DNA of 64,000 nt, taken from NCBI RefSeq assembly GCF_002211305.1, contig NZ_LOKW01000025.1, positions 62,001-126,000 of the forward strand, written 5' to 3'. The position numbers and the translations under genes were made by a program. Source of the DNA: Rhizobium sp. R634. GTDB taxonomy: Bacteria > Pseudomonadota > Alphaproteobacteria > Rhizobiales > Rhizobiaceae. Under the pieces are notes generated by a model. It ran no database searches and was not told the DNA's origin. It saw nothing but the letters and a program-made list of their open reading frames with translations. Below, piece by piece: positions 26,903 through 36,729 of the stretch (positions are counted from its first letter, which is position 1; the number at the start of each line of letters is the position of its first letter).

Positions 26903-28291
26903 CTACGTGCGGTCGGCCGGATAAGGCGTGCGGACCAGCAGCGCCAGGCCGCCGGCGAGGAACAGGATCAGCGTTGCCATTCCAAGCCGCGGCGATCCGC
27001 TCATATAGGTCACCAGCGAGAAGAGCAGCGTCGCCATGAAGCTCGTGGCGCGGCCGGAAAGCGCGTAGATGCCGAAATAGCGGCCGGCTTCCTCCAGGCT
27101 GACGCTGCGGGCGAGATAGGAGCGCGACGAGGCCTGCACTGGCCCGAAGGCGAGCCCGATCAGCAGGCCGTAGAGGATATAGGCTTTTTCCGCGGCAGTG
27201 CCGAAGAGACCGCCGGAATCCGTCGTCGGCAGCGGCATCAAGCCGAACAGGGTGTAACCCGGTCCTGTGGAAATGATGCCGAGGGTGGCGAGGAGCAGCA
27301 TGGTCAGGCTGATCACGACGGTCGCCTTCGAGCCGACAGCCTTGTCGACGCGGCCGGCGAGCAGGCAGCCAAGGATCGCCACGATGTTCAGGATGATGCC
27401 GTAAATGCCGATCTCGATCGTCGCCCAGCCGAACATGCCGGCAGCGAAGACGCCGCCGAGGATCAGCAGGCCGTTGACGCCGTCCTGATAGATCATACGG
27501 GCGACCAGGAATTTGAGGATGCCGCGGCGCTCCTTGAGCTCCCCAAGGGTGTTTCTGAGTTCTTTCAGGCCGAAGCGGACGGCAGCGCCGAAGGGAAGGC
27601 CTCGGCGGACGTCGGGCGTGAAGAGGAACATCGGCAGGATGAAGATCAGATACCAGACGGCCGAAATCGGCCCGGTGATGCGCGCATCCTCGCCGGCATG
27701 CGGATCGAGGCCGAAAAGCGGGTCGAGGCCGAGGATGGTTTTGCCGCTCTCGGGACTTGCCGCAAGCAGCGTCACGACAGCGATGAGGACGATCATGCCG
27801 CCGAGGTAACCGAGCCCCCAGGCGGTGTTGGAAAGCTTGCCGACTTCGGTTCTGTCGACGAGGCGCGGCATCATCGAATCGTTGAAGACGATCGAAAACT
27901 CGGCCGAGATCGAGGCGAGGATCATGAAGATCACGGGATAGAGCATCGGCGAGCCGGGGGCGGCGAACCACAGGCCGAAAAGGCTCGCGATCTTGATGAC
28001 CGCGAAGAAGCCGATCCAGGGCTTGCGCGCGCCGGACTGATCGGCGATCGAGCCGAGAACGGGCGAGAGCAGGGCGATGATCACCGAAGAGATCGTCGCC
28101 ACGTTGCTCCACATCGCCTGGGCGGACACCGGATCATCGGTCAGGCGCGCAACGAAATAAGGCCCGAAGATGAAGGTGGTGACGACCGTGAAGAAGGGCT
28201 GGGCGGCCCAGTCGAAGAACATCCACCCCCAGATGCCCTTCTCCGTGGCCTTCGGCGGCTGCGTTCCTGTCCAGTCGATGCGATTCAACAT
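26903..28291 (-). CDS. MFS transporter, UMF1/Atg22-like family
   Basis: The 462-residue integral membrane protein has about twelve hydrophobic segments. Its N-terminal region GWMFFDWAAQPFFTVVTTFIF is typical of the UMF1 (Atg22-like) branch, often annotated as vacuolar effluxer-like permeases. The loop SPVLGSIADQSGARKPW is the MFS loop 2-3 signature. The ribosome site AAGGAGCGG precedes the ATG. The substrate is unknown; fungal relatives export amino acids. It ends convergently with purH and lies 24 bases downstream of the gdh stop on the same strand, so it may be cotranscribed with gdh. Confidence 0.82.
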   Translation of the reverse strand: MLNRIDWTGTQPPKATEKGIWGWMFFDWAAQPFFTVVTTFIFGPYFVARLTDDPVSAQAMWSNVATISSVIIALLSPVLGSIADQSGARKPWIGFFAVIKIASLFGLWFAAPGSPMLYPVIFMILASISAEFSIVFNDSMMPRLVDRTEVGKLSNTAWGLGYLGGMIVLIAVVTLLAASPESGKTILGLDPLFGLDPHAGEDARITGPISAVWYLIFILPMFLFTPDVRRGLPFGAAVRFGLKELRNTLGELKERRGILKFLVARMIYQDGVNGLLILGGVFAAGMFGWATIEIGIYGIILNIVAILGCLLAGRVDKAVGSKATVVISLTMLLLATLGIISTGPGYTLFGLMPLPTTDSGGLFGTAAEKAYILYGLLIGLAFGPVQASSRSYLARSVSLEEAGRYFGIYALSGRATSFMATLLFSLVTYMSGSPRLGMATLILFLAGGLALLVRTPYPADRT

Positions 28292-28315
28292 CCGCTCCTT
28301 TTTTGGCGGACTGTC

Positions 28316-31300
28316 TCACCTCACCCGGTCGCGCGCAAGGTCGGTCAGGATGCCGGCGGCAACGGTAATGCGCGCAAGATTGGGATCGCCGCCGTCGCTG
28401 AGGCTCGAAAGCTCCTCGACGATGCGGTTGATGCGAATGCGATCCTGCGCATGCCAGGCCTGAACGGGCAGTTTCTCCTTGCCGTGATCGGAAAGGGCCG
28501 AGATGACGATATCGCGTCTGGCGCTGGCAATCTGGTCGATGCTGCGGGCAAGCGCCAGGTTCTCGTAATGGTCGGAGGTGAGGATGCGCCCGCCGGCTGC
28601 CAGCAGCCGGGCGATACGGAAGGTCTGCGATACCGCAAAATAGTTCTCGGCGGCGCGCACCAAGGGTTCGCCGGTACGCTCGGCAATCTGCATGATCTCG
28701 GGCACCAGCGCGAAACTCTGGAGATTGGCGATTTCGGCGGCGAGTTTTTCCGGCACCCCGGCTTGGAGATAGTCCGCCTGGCGCGCGGCGGCATCGGCGG
28801 CCGATTGTTCGGCGAAGGCAGGCTTGAGCTTTTTCAGGGCTGCTTGCAGCCGGCTAATGACTTCCGCCATATCGGCCTTGCCCATGCCGGTCTTCAGGAG
28901 CAGGCGCGTCAGCACGATGAAACTGTGGCTGATTTCCTCATAGATTCGGTTTTGCATCTCGCCGGAAACCTTGCCGTCGAGGGCGTCCGTTTCGGCCCAG
29001 AGCCGGGCCAGCTCAAAACCGTCGCGGGCGACGATGGCGGCGCGCACCACTTCCGGCGCAGATGCCGCCGTCGCATCCATCATGGCGACGGTGAAGCTCG
29101 GGCCGCCGCGGTTGATCGCCTCGTTGGCAAGCACGGTCGCGATGATTTCGCGCCGCAGTCGATGGCTGGCGATATCGCCGGCATTCGACTTCTGCATCTT
29201 CACGGGGAAGTAATTCGAAAGCGTCGCGGTGAAATAGGGATCGTCGGGCAGATCGCTGGCGGCGAGCGCATCGAAGAGCACGATCTTGGCATAGGAAACC
29301 AGCACCCCGATTTCAGGCCGCGTCAGCGGCCTGCCGGCGGCATAACGCTCGGCAAGCGTGGCGTCGTCGGGCAGCGTCTCGACCTTGCGGTTCAGTTGCT
29401 TGGCGCCTTCGAGCACACTCATGAAGCGGGCGAGCTCCAGGCCGTTTGCCGTGCCCTTGCGCTCCGTCAGCGAGATCGCCAGCGACTGCAGATAGTTGTT
29501 GCGCAGCACGAGGGTCGCCACTTCGTCGGTCATCGACGACAGGAGCTGATCGCGTTTTGCCCGTGTCAGGCGCCCGTCATGCATAGCGGCCGCGAGCGCG
29601 ATCTTGATGTTGACCTCGACGTCGGAGGTGTTCACCCCGGCCGAGTTGTCGATGGCGTCGGAGTTGCAGCGTCCGCCGCTGAGGCCGTAAGCGATGCGGC
29701 CCTTCTGGGTGACGCCGAGATTGGCGCCCTCGCCGATGACCTTGGCGCGAACCTCCGTCGCCGTGATGCGGATCGGATCGTTGGCGCGGTCGCCGACTTC
29801 GGTGTCAGTTTCGGAAGGAGCCTTCACATAGGTGCCGATGCCGCCGAACCAGAGCAGGTCGACCGGGCTCCTCAGGATCGCGGTCATGATCTCGAAGGGT
29901 GTCGCCACGGCCTTGTCGATGCCGATCGCGGCAACCGCTTCCGGCGTCAGTGTCACCGATTTCGCGGCGCGGGAAATGATCATCGCACCCTTCGAAAGGG
30001 CATTCTTGTCGAAATCCTGCCAGCTCGAGCGCGGCAGGTTGAAGAGCCGCTGGCGTTCGGCCAGGGTCTTTTCCATGTCGGGATCGGGATCGATGACGAT
30101 GTCGCGATGGTCGAAGGCGGCAATCAGCCGGATCTTCGGCGAGAGCAGCATGCCGTTGCCGAAGACGTCGCCCGACATGTCGCCGACGCCGGCGACGGTG
30201 AAGGGCGTCGTCTGGATGTCGATGTCCATTTCGCGGAAATGGCGTTTGACGGTTTCCCAGGCGCCGCGGGCGGTGATGCCCATCTTCTTATGGTCGTAGC
30301 CGGCCGAGCCGCCGGAGGCGAAGGCGTCGTCCAGCCAGAAGCCGGCTTCCTGGGCCAGCGCATTGGCGGTGTCGGAGAAGGTTGCCGTGCCCTTGTCGGC
30401 GGCGACGACGAAATAGGGATCGTCGCCGTCGAGCCTGACCGTATCCTTCGGCGGCACGATCTCGGCGCCGGAGATGTTGTCGGTGATCGACAGCAGCGTG
30501 CGGATATAGGTCTTGTAGGCCTCGCGGCCGGCATTGAAGATCTCGTCGCGGCTGCCGCCAACGGGGAGCTTCTTCGGGTAGAAGCCGCCCTTGGCGCCGA
30601 CCGGCACGATGACGGCATTCTTCACCTGCTGCGCCTTGACGAGGCCGAGCACCTCGGTGCGGTAATCCTCGGCACGATCAGACCAGCGCAGGCCGCCGCG
30701 CGCCACCTTGCCGAAGCGCAGGTGCACGCCTTCGACCTCGACCCCGTAGACGAACATTTCGCGGAAGGGTCTCGGCTCCGGCAGTCCGTCGACGAGGTGT
30801 GGATCGAGCTTGAAGGCCAGCATCGCCTTCGGCGAGCCGTCCGGATTCCGCTGGAAATAATTGGTGCGCAGCGTCGCATCGACGATATTGACGTAACGGC
30901 GCAGGATGCGGTCGTCGTCCAGGCTCGGCACGTCGGCGAGTTCGGCTTCGATCGCCTGATGCAGCTCGGCAAGCCTCTTCACGCGGGCCTTTTCCGACAG
31001 CTTGGTGTCGAGCGTGTCGTGGAAGAGACGGAAGATGGCGGCGGCAATCGTCGGGTATTTGTCGAGCGTCGTTGCGATATAATCCTGCGAATAGGCGATG
31101 CCGGCCTGGCGCAGATAACGCGCATAGGCGCGTAGCACGTTGGCCTCGCGGGCCGAAAGCCCGGCCGACAGGATCAGCCTGTTGAAGCTGTCATTGTCGA
31201 TCGTGCCGGCAAAGGCGGCGACGAAGGCTTCCTCCAGCGCGGCGCCATAACGCTGCAGATCGATTTCGCGGCCGGTGCGGGTTTCGAGTTCCATGTCGTG

Positions 31301-33091
31301 CAGGACGACGAGCTTTGTTTCCCCATCGGCGGCCGGCACGCGGATGTCAAAGGTGCGTTCGCTGACGACGTTGAAACCGAGATTTTCCAGAAGCGGCACG
31401 CGGCGCGACAGCGCCAGCTGGCCGGCGGCGTGGAAGATCTTCAGCGACAGGATGCGGCCATGATCTTCCTGGCGATGATAGAACTGGATGCGGAGCGGTT
31501 CGCCAGCGGCACAGGCGCCGATATCGGGGAGGTCGGCCACGGTTTCTTCAGGGGTGAAGGAATCCTGGAAAGCCTGGTCGACAGACAGTTTGGGCGCCTT
31601 GGGCCCGGCGAGCGCCTCGAAACGATCGTCCCAGCGGGCGGTGATTTCGCGGATCGTCTGCTCCAGCTTTGCCTGCGGAATGCGCGGCGTCTTGCCGCCG
31701 GAGCGGCCGATGATGAAATGGACGCGCGCCACGCCGCCTTCCGGGAAAGCTGGATAATAGGCGGAGACACGACCGTCATAGACGGTCTTGAGATAGGTGC
31801 CGATCCGCTCGCGCACGATCGAGTCATATTCCTCGCGCGGCACGTAGACGATCACCGAGACGAAACGGTCGAAATGGTCGATGCGCGGCAGAGCGCGCAC
31901 ACGCGGCCGGTCGGCGAGATCGTTGATCTGTTCGGCAAAGCTCGCGAGCAGCGTCGTATCGATCTGGAAAAGATCGTCGCGCGGATAGGATTCCAGGGTA
32001 TTGTCGAGCATGCGGCCGGAATGGCTCATCGGGTCGAAGCCGAAATGCTCCTTCACCTTCTCGATCTTGGAGCGCAGCAGCGGAATTTCGGAGGCGAGCG
32101 AGGTATAGGCCGTCGAGGTGAAGAGGCCGACGATGCGCAGTTCCCCCGTGACGTTGCCCTTCGCGTCGAAGCGCTTGACGCCGACATAGTCCATATAGGC
32201 GCGGCGATGGACGATCGATTTCACATTCGCCTTGGTGACGATCAGGTAGTCGGGGCCGTCGAGGAAGGCGAGGATTTCGGGCGTGGTCGTCACGGCGTCC
32301 TTGCCGGTGCGCAGCACGAGAACGTCGGGATTGGAGAGGATGCCGAGGCCCGCCCCCTTGTCGCGCTCGACCTTGGCGTCGGCGCCCTTGCCGGAATAGA
32401 CATATTCGCGCATGCCGAGGAAGGTGAAATTCTCGTCGCGCAGCCAGGTCAGAAAGGCGACCGCTTCGGCGTGTTCGGCCTTCCTGCGGCCGGCGCCGTT
32501 GGCCGCAAGCTCGGCGATCACGCCGTCGAGCTTGGCAAGCATCGGCTTCCAGTCGGAAACAGAGAGGCGGACCTGCTCGAGCACGGTCTGGATGCGCTTG
32601 ACGAGATCGGCGGCCTGGGCGGAATTGAGCGGCGCGATATGAAGCTGGATATGGCTGACGCGGGCGGCGGGATCGCTCGGGTGATCGGCGGAATAGAGCG
32701 TGGGCGCCTTGCCCTTTTCCATCACCAGGATGGGATGCACGGCCATGAAGAGATCGCGGTGGGTGCTCGTCACTTCGCCCATGACCGATTCATAGAGGAA
32801 AGGCATGTTCCGGTCGGTCACGGAGAGCACCGAGACGGCAGTACCGGCAGGCGTCACATCGGCAATGGTGTCGATGCTGACGCGCGGGGTCTTGCCGTTC
32901 CAGGTGGCGAGTTCCCTGGCCGAATGCGCGGCGGTGAGTGCCAGCATTTCGGGCGTATAATGTTCGAGATCGTCATTGCTGGCCCGGCCGAAGAGAATAT
33001 CCGGATCGAGATGCGCCTCGCCCGTCGCCTTGGCGATCTTGCGTGCATTTTCGATCTGCTTTTCCCGTTTCGGATTGTTTCTTGCAGCCAT
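28316..33091 (-). CDS. NAD-specific glutamate dehydrogenase, large (180 kDa) type
   Basis: This enzyme oxidatively deaminates glutamate to 2-oxoglutarate and ammonia with NAD and is mainly catabolic. The 1591-residue length fits the L_180 class. The long N-terminal regulatory region has ACT-like segments. The central catalytic region has VPVGAKGGFYPKKLP with the substrate lysine area, and a nucleotide-binding part near WFGGIGTYVK and GEGANLGVTQ. The long C-terminal extension is typical. A GGGAGG ribosome site precedes the ATG. Long opposite-strand frames across this gene are codon-bias shadows. Confidence 0.95.
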   Translation of the reverse strand: MAARNNPKREKQIENARKIAKATGEAHLDPDILFGRASNDDLEHYTPEMLALTAAHSARELATWNGKTPRVSIDTIADVTPAGTAVSVLSVTDRNMPFLYESVMGEVTSTHRDLFMAVHPILVMEKGKAPTLYSADHPSDPAARVSHIQLHIAPLNSAQAADLVKRIQTVLEQVRLSVSDWKPMLAKLDGVIAELAANGAGRRKAEHAEAVAFLTWLRDENFTFLGMREYVYSGKGADAKVERDKGAGLGILSNPDVLVLRTGKDAVTTTPEILAFLDGPDYLIVTKANVKSIVHRRAYMDYVGVKRFDAKGNVTGELRIVGLFTSTAYTSLASEIPLLRSKIEKVKEHFGFDPMSHSGRMLDNTLESYPRDDLFQIDTTLLASFAEQINDLADRPRVRALPRIDHFDRFVSVIVYVPREEYDSIVRERIGTYLKTVYDGRVSAYYPAFPEGGVARVHFIIGRSGGKTPRIPQAKLEQTIREITARWDDRFEALAGPKAPKLSVDQAFQDSFTPEETVADLPDIGACAAGEPLRIQFYHRQEDHGRILSLKIFHAAGQLALSRRVPLLENLGFNVVSERTFDIRVPAADGETKLVVLHDMELETRTGREIDLQRYGAALEEAFVAAFAGTIDNDSFNRLILSAGLSAREANVLRAYARYLRQAGIAYSQDYIATTLDKYPTIAAAIFRLFHDTLDTKLSEKARVKRLAELHQAIEAELADVPSLDDDRILRRYVNIVDATLRTNYFQRNPDGSPKAMLAFKLDPHLVDGLPEPRPFREMFVYGVEVEGVHLRFGKVARGGLRWSDRAEDYRTEVLGLVKAQQVKNAVIVPVGAKGGFYPKKLPVGGSRDEIFNAGREAYKTYIRTLLSITDNISGAEIVPPKDTVRLDGDDPYFVVAADKGTATFSDTANALAQEAGFWLDDAFASGGSAGYDHKKMGITARGAWETVKRHFREMDIDIQTTPFTVAGVGDMSGDVFGNGMLLSPKIRLIAAFDHRDIVIDPDPDMEKTLAERQRLFNLPRSSWQDFDKNALSKGAMIISRAAKSVTLTPEAVAAIGIDKAVATPFEIMTAILRSPVDLLWFGGIGTYVKAPSETDTEVGDRANDPIRITATEVRAKVIGEGANLGVTQKGRIAYGLSGGRCNSDAIDNSAGVNTSDVEVNIKIALAAAMHDGRLTRAKRDQLLSSMTDEVATLVLRNNYLQSLAISLTERKGTANGLELARFMSVLEGAKQLNRKVETLPDDATLAERYAAGRPLTRPEIGVLVSYAKIVLFDALAASDLPDDPYFTATLSNYFPVKMQKSNAGDIASHRLRREIIATVLANEAINRGGPSFTVAMMDATAASAPEVVRAAIVARDGFELARLWAETDALDGKVSGEMQNRIYEEISHSFIVLTRLLLKTGMGKADMAEVISRLQAALKKLKPAFAEQSAADAAARQADYLQAGVPEKLAAEIANLQSFALVPEIMQIAERTGEPLVRAAENYFAVSQTFRIARLLAAGGRILTSDHYENLALARSIDQIASARRDIVISALSDHGKEKLPVQAWHAQDRIRINRIVEELSSLSDGGDPNLARITVAAGILTDLARDRVR

Positions 33092-33366
33092 GAATCGCCT
33101 CCCGCAATGGACTTATTTCTGCAAGCTAGCAGAAGATTTCCCGAAAAAATCTCTAAAATAGAGGCCTGAAGGGTCGCTTTGATGCTTTTTTGACGCTCAA
33201 AATGGGAATTTGTTAGAGATTTTTCCGCTTTCGTGGCCAAAACGAACGGGAAGGCCCTTCTCCGGTTTTTCGCTCCGCCGCACATTTCCATGCTCACGTG
33301 AAGAATGGTTGACAGCGCGGCGTCAAAAAGATCATCAAACGCCATCATCAGTCGGACCTTGATATC
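33092..33366. promoter_or_regulatory. Divergent intergenic region between gdh and pdxY
   Basis: This 275-base gap holds the ribosome site of gdh and must contain promoters for both divergent genes. It is more AT-rich than its flanks at about 33130-33240. No operator could be identified with confidence. Confidence 0.4.
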
Positions 33367-34242
33367 ATGTCGGAAAATGCAGCGGGTGCGGTCATCGTCA
33401 TTTCCAGCCATGTGGTGCGCGGCTCGGTTGGAAACCGCGCCGCCGTCTTCGCGCTGGAGACGCTCGGTCATCCGGTCTGGGCATTGCCGACGATCGTGCT
33501 GCCCTGGCACCCGGGCCACGGCCGCGCGACGCGGCTGACATTTGCGGAAGCGGATTTCGACGCGGCGATCGACGATCTGATCCGCGCGCCGTGGATCGGT
33601 GAGGTTAAGGCGGTGCTGTCAGGCTATTTCGGCAATGCCGCCCAGGCGCGCTCCGTCGCCCGGCTGATCGGTGCGCTGAGGCAAAACAATCCCGATCTCG
33701 TCTATGTCTGCGATCCCGTCATGGGCGATCTTGGCGGGCTTTATGTGCCGGAGGCGACGGCAGAGGCCATTCGCGACCATCTCATTCCGCTCGCCTCGCT
33801 CGCCACGCCGAACCGCTACGAACTCGCCTGGCTTTCGGGGGCGGCCCTCGAAGACAACAGCGCGATCATGGAGGCGGCGCTGGCGCTCGGACCGTCGCGC
33901 ATGCTCGTCACCTCGGCCGTGCCGATGATGTCCGGCGGCACCGGCAACCTCTATCTCTCCGGCCGCCACGCACTTCTGGCCGAGCATCGCGTCGTTGAAA
34001 ACCCGCCGAACGGCCTCGGCGATCTGCTTGCCGCCGTCTTCCTGTCGCGCCTGCTGTCCGGCCTGGAAGATGAAAAGGCGCTGCAGCTTGCCACCGCCAG
34101 CGTCTTCGAAGTGCTTGCGCGCGCCGTCAAGCGCGGCAGCAACGAGTTGATGCTGGCAAGCGATGCGTCCAGCCTTTCGACGCCGATGGCGATGGTGCAG
34201 ATGCGCCGGCTCGTGCATCCGGCGCAGCGGCGGAAAAAATGA
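33367..34242 (+). CDS. pdxY: Pyridoxal kinase
   Basis: PdxY phosphorylates pyridoxal in the vitamin B6 salvage pathway. The 291-residue ribokinase-fold protein begins with VIVISSHVVRGSVGNRAAVFALE, the family substrate-binding segment. Further motifs are YVCDPVMGDLGGLYVPE, TPNRYELAWLSG and the C-terminal anion-hole region PPNGLGDLLAAVFLS, where GLGD supplies the catalytic aspartate. Length is normal. It is followed after 72 bases by a carbonic anhydrase on the same strand. Confidence 0.93.
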   Translation: MSENAAGAVIVISSHVVRGSVGNRAAVFALETLGHPVWALPTIVLPWHPGHGRATRLTFAEADFDAAIDDLIRAPWIGEVKAVLSGYFGNAAQARSVARLIGALRQNNPDLVYVCDPVMGDLGGLYVPEATAEAIRDHLIPLASLATPNRYELAWLSGAALEDNSAIMEAALALGPSRMLVTSAVPMMSGGTGNLYLSGRHALLAEHRVVENPPNGLGDLLAAVFLSRLLSGLEDEKALQLATASVFEVLARAVKRGSNELMLASDASSLSTPMAMVQMRRLVHPAQRRKK

Positions 34243-34314
34243 CGCATTTGCCAATGCACTCATTTTGCAGTGCAGCAGTTGATCTTGTCTTCGGTGCGCG
34301 CTAATCCAGAAGAC

Positions 34315-34956
34315 ATGCAGCGTTTTCCTACACCCCTTCTGGACGGCTATCGCAACTTTATGAACGGGCGCTATGCCGATGCCCGCGACAGGTATCGGCT
34401 GCTTGCCGAAAACGGCCAGAGTCCGAGTACCCTGGTCATTGCCTGTTCGGACTCGCGTGCGGCGCCGGAGCTGATCTTCGATGCCGGTCCGGGCGAACTC
34501 TTCGTCATCCGCAACGTCGCCAACATGGTGCCGCCTTACGAGCCGGATGGCCATTTCCACTCGACGTCGGCCGCGCTCGAATTCGCCGTTCAGGCGCTGA
34601 AGGTCTCGGACATCGTGGTGATGGGCCATGGACGCTGCGGCGGCATCCGCGCTGCCTTGGACCCGAACGCCGAGCCGCTGTCGCCCGGCGATTTCATCGG
34701 CCGCTGGATGTCGCTGGTCAAACCTGCCGCCGAGCAGATCCAGAGCAACGACGTGATGACGGCGGCGGAGCGCCAGACCGCGCTCGAGCGCGTCTCCATC
34801 CGCAATTCGATCAATAATCTCCGGACCTTCCCCGAAATCAAGGCGCTTGAGGAGGCAGGAGAAATGCATCTTCACGGCGCCTGGTTCGATATTTCGACCG
34901 GGGAACTCTGGGTGATGGACGCCGAAACCCGCGACTTCATTCGTCCCGAAATCTAG
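34315..34956 (+). CDS. Beta-class carbonic anhydrase
   Basis: This zinc enzyme interconverts carbon dioxide and bicarbonate. The ATG at 34315 gives 213 residues starting MQRFPTPLLDGYRNF; an upstream GTG frame to 34270 adds residues without homology. The zinc ligands are visible as C44 in CSDSR, H105 and C108 in MGHGRCGG. D46 and R48 of CSDSR form the catalytic dyad. The segment FVIRNVANMVPPY is also diagnostic. Length and motifs are complete, so activity is expected. Confidence 0.93.
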   Translation: MQRFPTPLLDGYRNFMNGRYADARDRYRLLAENGQSPSTLVIACSDSRAAPELIFDAGPGELFVIRNVANMVPPYEPDGHFHSTSAALEFAVQALKVSDIVVMGHGRCGGIRAALDPNAEPLSPGDFIGRWMSLVKPAAEQIQSNDVMTAAERQTALERVSIRNSINNLRTFPEIKALEEAGEMHLHGAWFDISTGELWVMDAETRDFIRPEI

Positions 34957-35052
34957 GGGCGCGCCGCTTTATCAGTTTTTTAAGAATTATTGATAAGCTC
35001 GCCGTCGATTGGTTGCGCACGACCGATATTTTGATCACCGTGGCGATTGGCG

Positions 35053-36667
35053 ATGAAGTTCGAAACCATCAAGAAGGTTATCCTGGCTGCCATCATGCTG
35101 CCTTTCGTCTTCATGGTCATTGAAGGCGTCATCCTCCTGCGATCCTCGGTGAAGGAATATTGGGATCTCGAGAAGGATCGGCAGTTCGCCGATGTGCTTG
35201 CCCGCGGCGGGTCTATTGCGGCCACGGAGATCCTGACCGAAATCGGCGCCACCCGCCGCTACATCGCGCAGCCCAGCGAGCCGGCAGCGGCCGAGATGCA
35301 GCGGAGCCGGGCGATGCTCGACCAAGAACGCCGCGCCTTCTACGCCAGCCTGCCCTCCCGCGATGTGCTCGACGAGGGACTCGTGGACGAACTGTCGGCT
35401 CTCAACCTTGCCTACAGCCGCATCGTGGCGGCGCGAAGCGCCGTCGACCAAGGCCGTTATACCAATAGCGATCCCGGCTATATCTATTGGTATGTGGCCC
35501 AGAAGCAGCTTGCCGTCGTCGATGCGCTCTCGCCGCTGATCAGCGATCCGGTGCTGCTGGAGAAATCCAACCAGCTGATGGGCATCCTGCTGACCTATTA
35601 CGGCGAAAGGCTGATCACTGTCGTCGGCACCCGTTATCTGGATCAGAGTTCTTCCGCCAGATTTCCGATTGAACTGTTCTTGCAGGGCAAGGTCATGCTC
35701 GGCGACGGAATGGACCACATGGTCTTTCCATTCCTCGAACTCGACCGTGCGCGACATCGTTGCCTATCTCGGCCGTAGCAGCCAGGTGAAGGCGAACGCG
35801 ATCACCGATTCCATTCTCGCCGGATCGCGGCCGACGCGCGAGGTGCGCGACATCTGGACCGCTGCGCAGAACGAGCGCATGGCCTTCCTGCAGCAGAAGA
35901 TCGTCGAGGCGGCCAACGATATCCACGAGACCGGCGAAGGCCTTTCGACGCGGGCCCACATTCACCTGACGCTGATCCTGTCGCTCTGCGCCGGCCTGCT
36001 CATTCTCGCCACGCTGGTGATGCTATTGGCGGCAAGGGGCCTGCGGCTGATCGACCGTCTGACGCGCGATCGCGAGACACTGGTGGGCGAGTTGCGCAAC
36101 GCCGCCCAGACCGACCTTCTGACCGGGCTTTACAACAGGCGCGGCTTCGAGGTCGCCGCATCGGCGCTTCTCACCCAGGCCGAACATGGGTCGCGCTGGA
36201 TCTCCGTCGTGCTCTTCGATCTCGATCATTTCAAGAAGATCAACGACGTTCACGGCCATGACGCCGGCGATGCCGTCTTGCGGCATGTCGCGAGCGTGGC
36301 GCGCGAGAATTTTCGTTCCTTCGATCTCCTGGTGCGCCATGGCGGCGAGGAATTCCTGGCGCTGCTGCCGGATTCGACACCCGATGATGCGGCAAGGGTT
36401 GCCGAGCGCGTGCGGCTGGCGATCGAGGCGGCGGAAATCCCGCTGGCGAGCGGCGATCGCCTGAAGGTCACGGCGAGTTTCGGCTGCGTCGGCCGGGCAA
36501 ACGAAGCTTTCAACCGGAACTTCGAGGATCTGGTCAAGCGTGCCGATCTGGCGCTTTACGCTGCCAAGGCTTCCGGCCGCAACTGCGTCGTTTCGGGGCC
36601 GATCATGCCGGCGCCGGACGAGCGGCGCAAGGCGGCATCCGCCGGCGGCTTCGATTCCCGCATATGA
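35053..36667 (+). pseudogene. Diguanylate cyclase (GGDEF) gene interrupted by a frameshift
   Basis: Two overlapping frames together make one sensor-type diguanylate cyclase of about 537 residues. The first part (35053-35778) encodes an N-terminal membrane segment and an extracytoplasmic sensing region. It then runs into a stop after an out-of-frame tail. The second part continues from about 35743 with RDIVAYLGRSSQVKANAI, a second membrane helix (LTLILSLCAGLLILATLVML) and a GGDEF domain. The active-site loop is intact (GGEEF), and an RxxD inhibitory site (RSFD) lies five residues before it. The frame changes at about 35740-35746 and is explained by a single extra base. It may be a true mutation or a sequencing error. 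Confidence 0.8.
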
Positions 36668-36668
36668 A

Positions 36669-36696
36669 AAACGCCGCATTTGCAGCGGCGTTTGAT
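36669..36696. terminator. Bidirectional terminator between the GGDEF gene and the lytic transglycosylase
   Basis: AAACGCCGC at 36669-36677 pairs with GCGGCGTTT at 36685-36693 across a seven-base loop, with A and T tracts on both sides. It lies between two convergent genes. Confidence 0.85.
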
Positions 36697-36729
36697 TTTC
36701 GTTGCCGGTGAAGGCTTGGTCGGGGCGGC

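Noticed and set aside
27698..31135. A 1145-residue open frame opposite the MFS and glutamate dehydrogenase genes
   Set aside because: The product is rich in histidine, arginine and glycine with no known fold. It is the antisense shadow of high-GC coding DNA across two well-supported genes.
31298..33169. A 623-residue open frame opposite the 5' half of glutamate dehydrogenase
   Set aside because: It lacks a ribosome site and family motifs and is the same codon-bias shadow.
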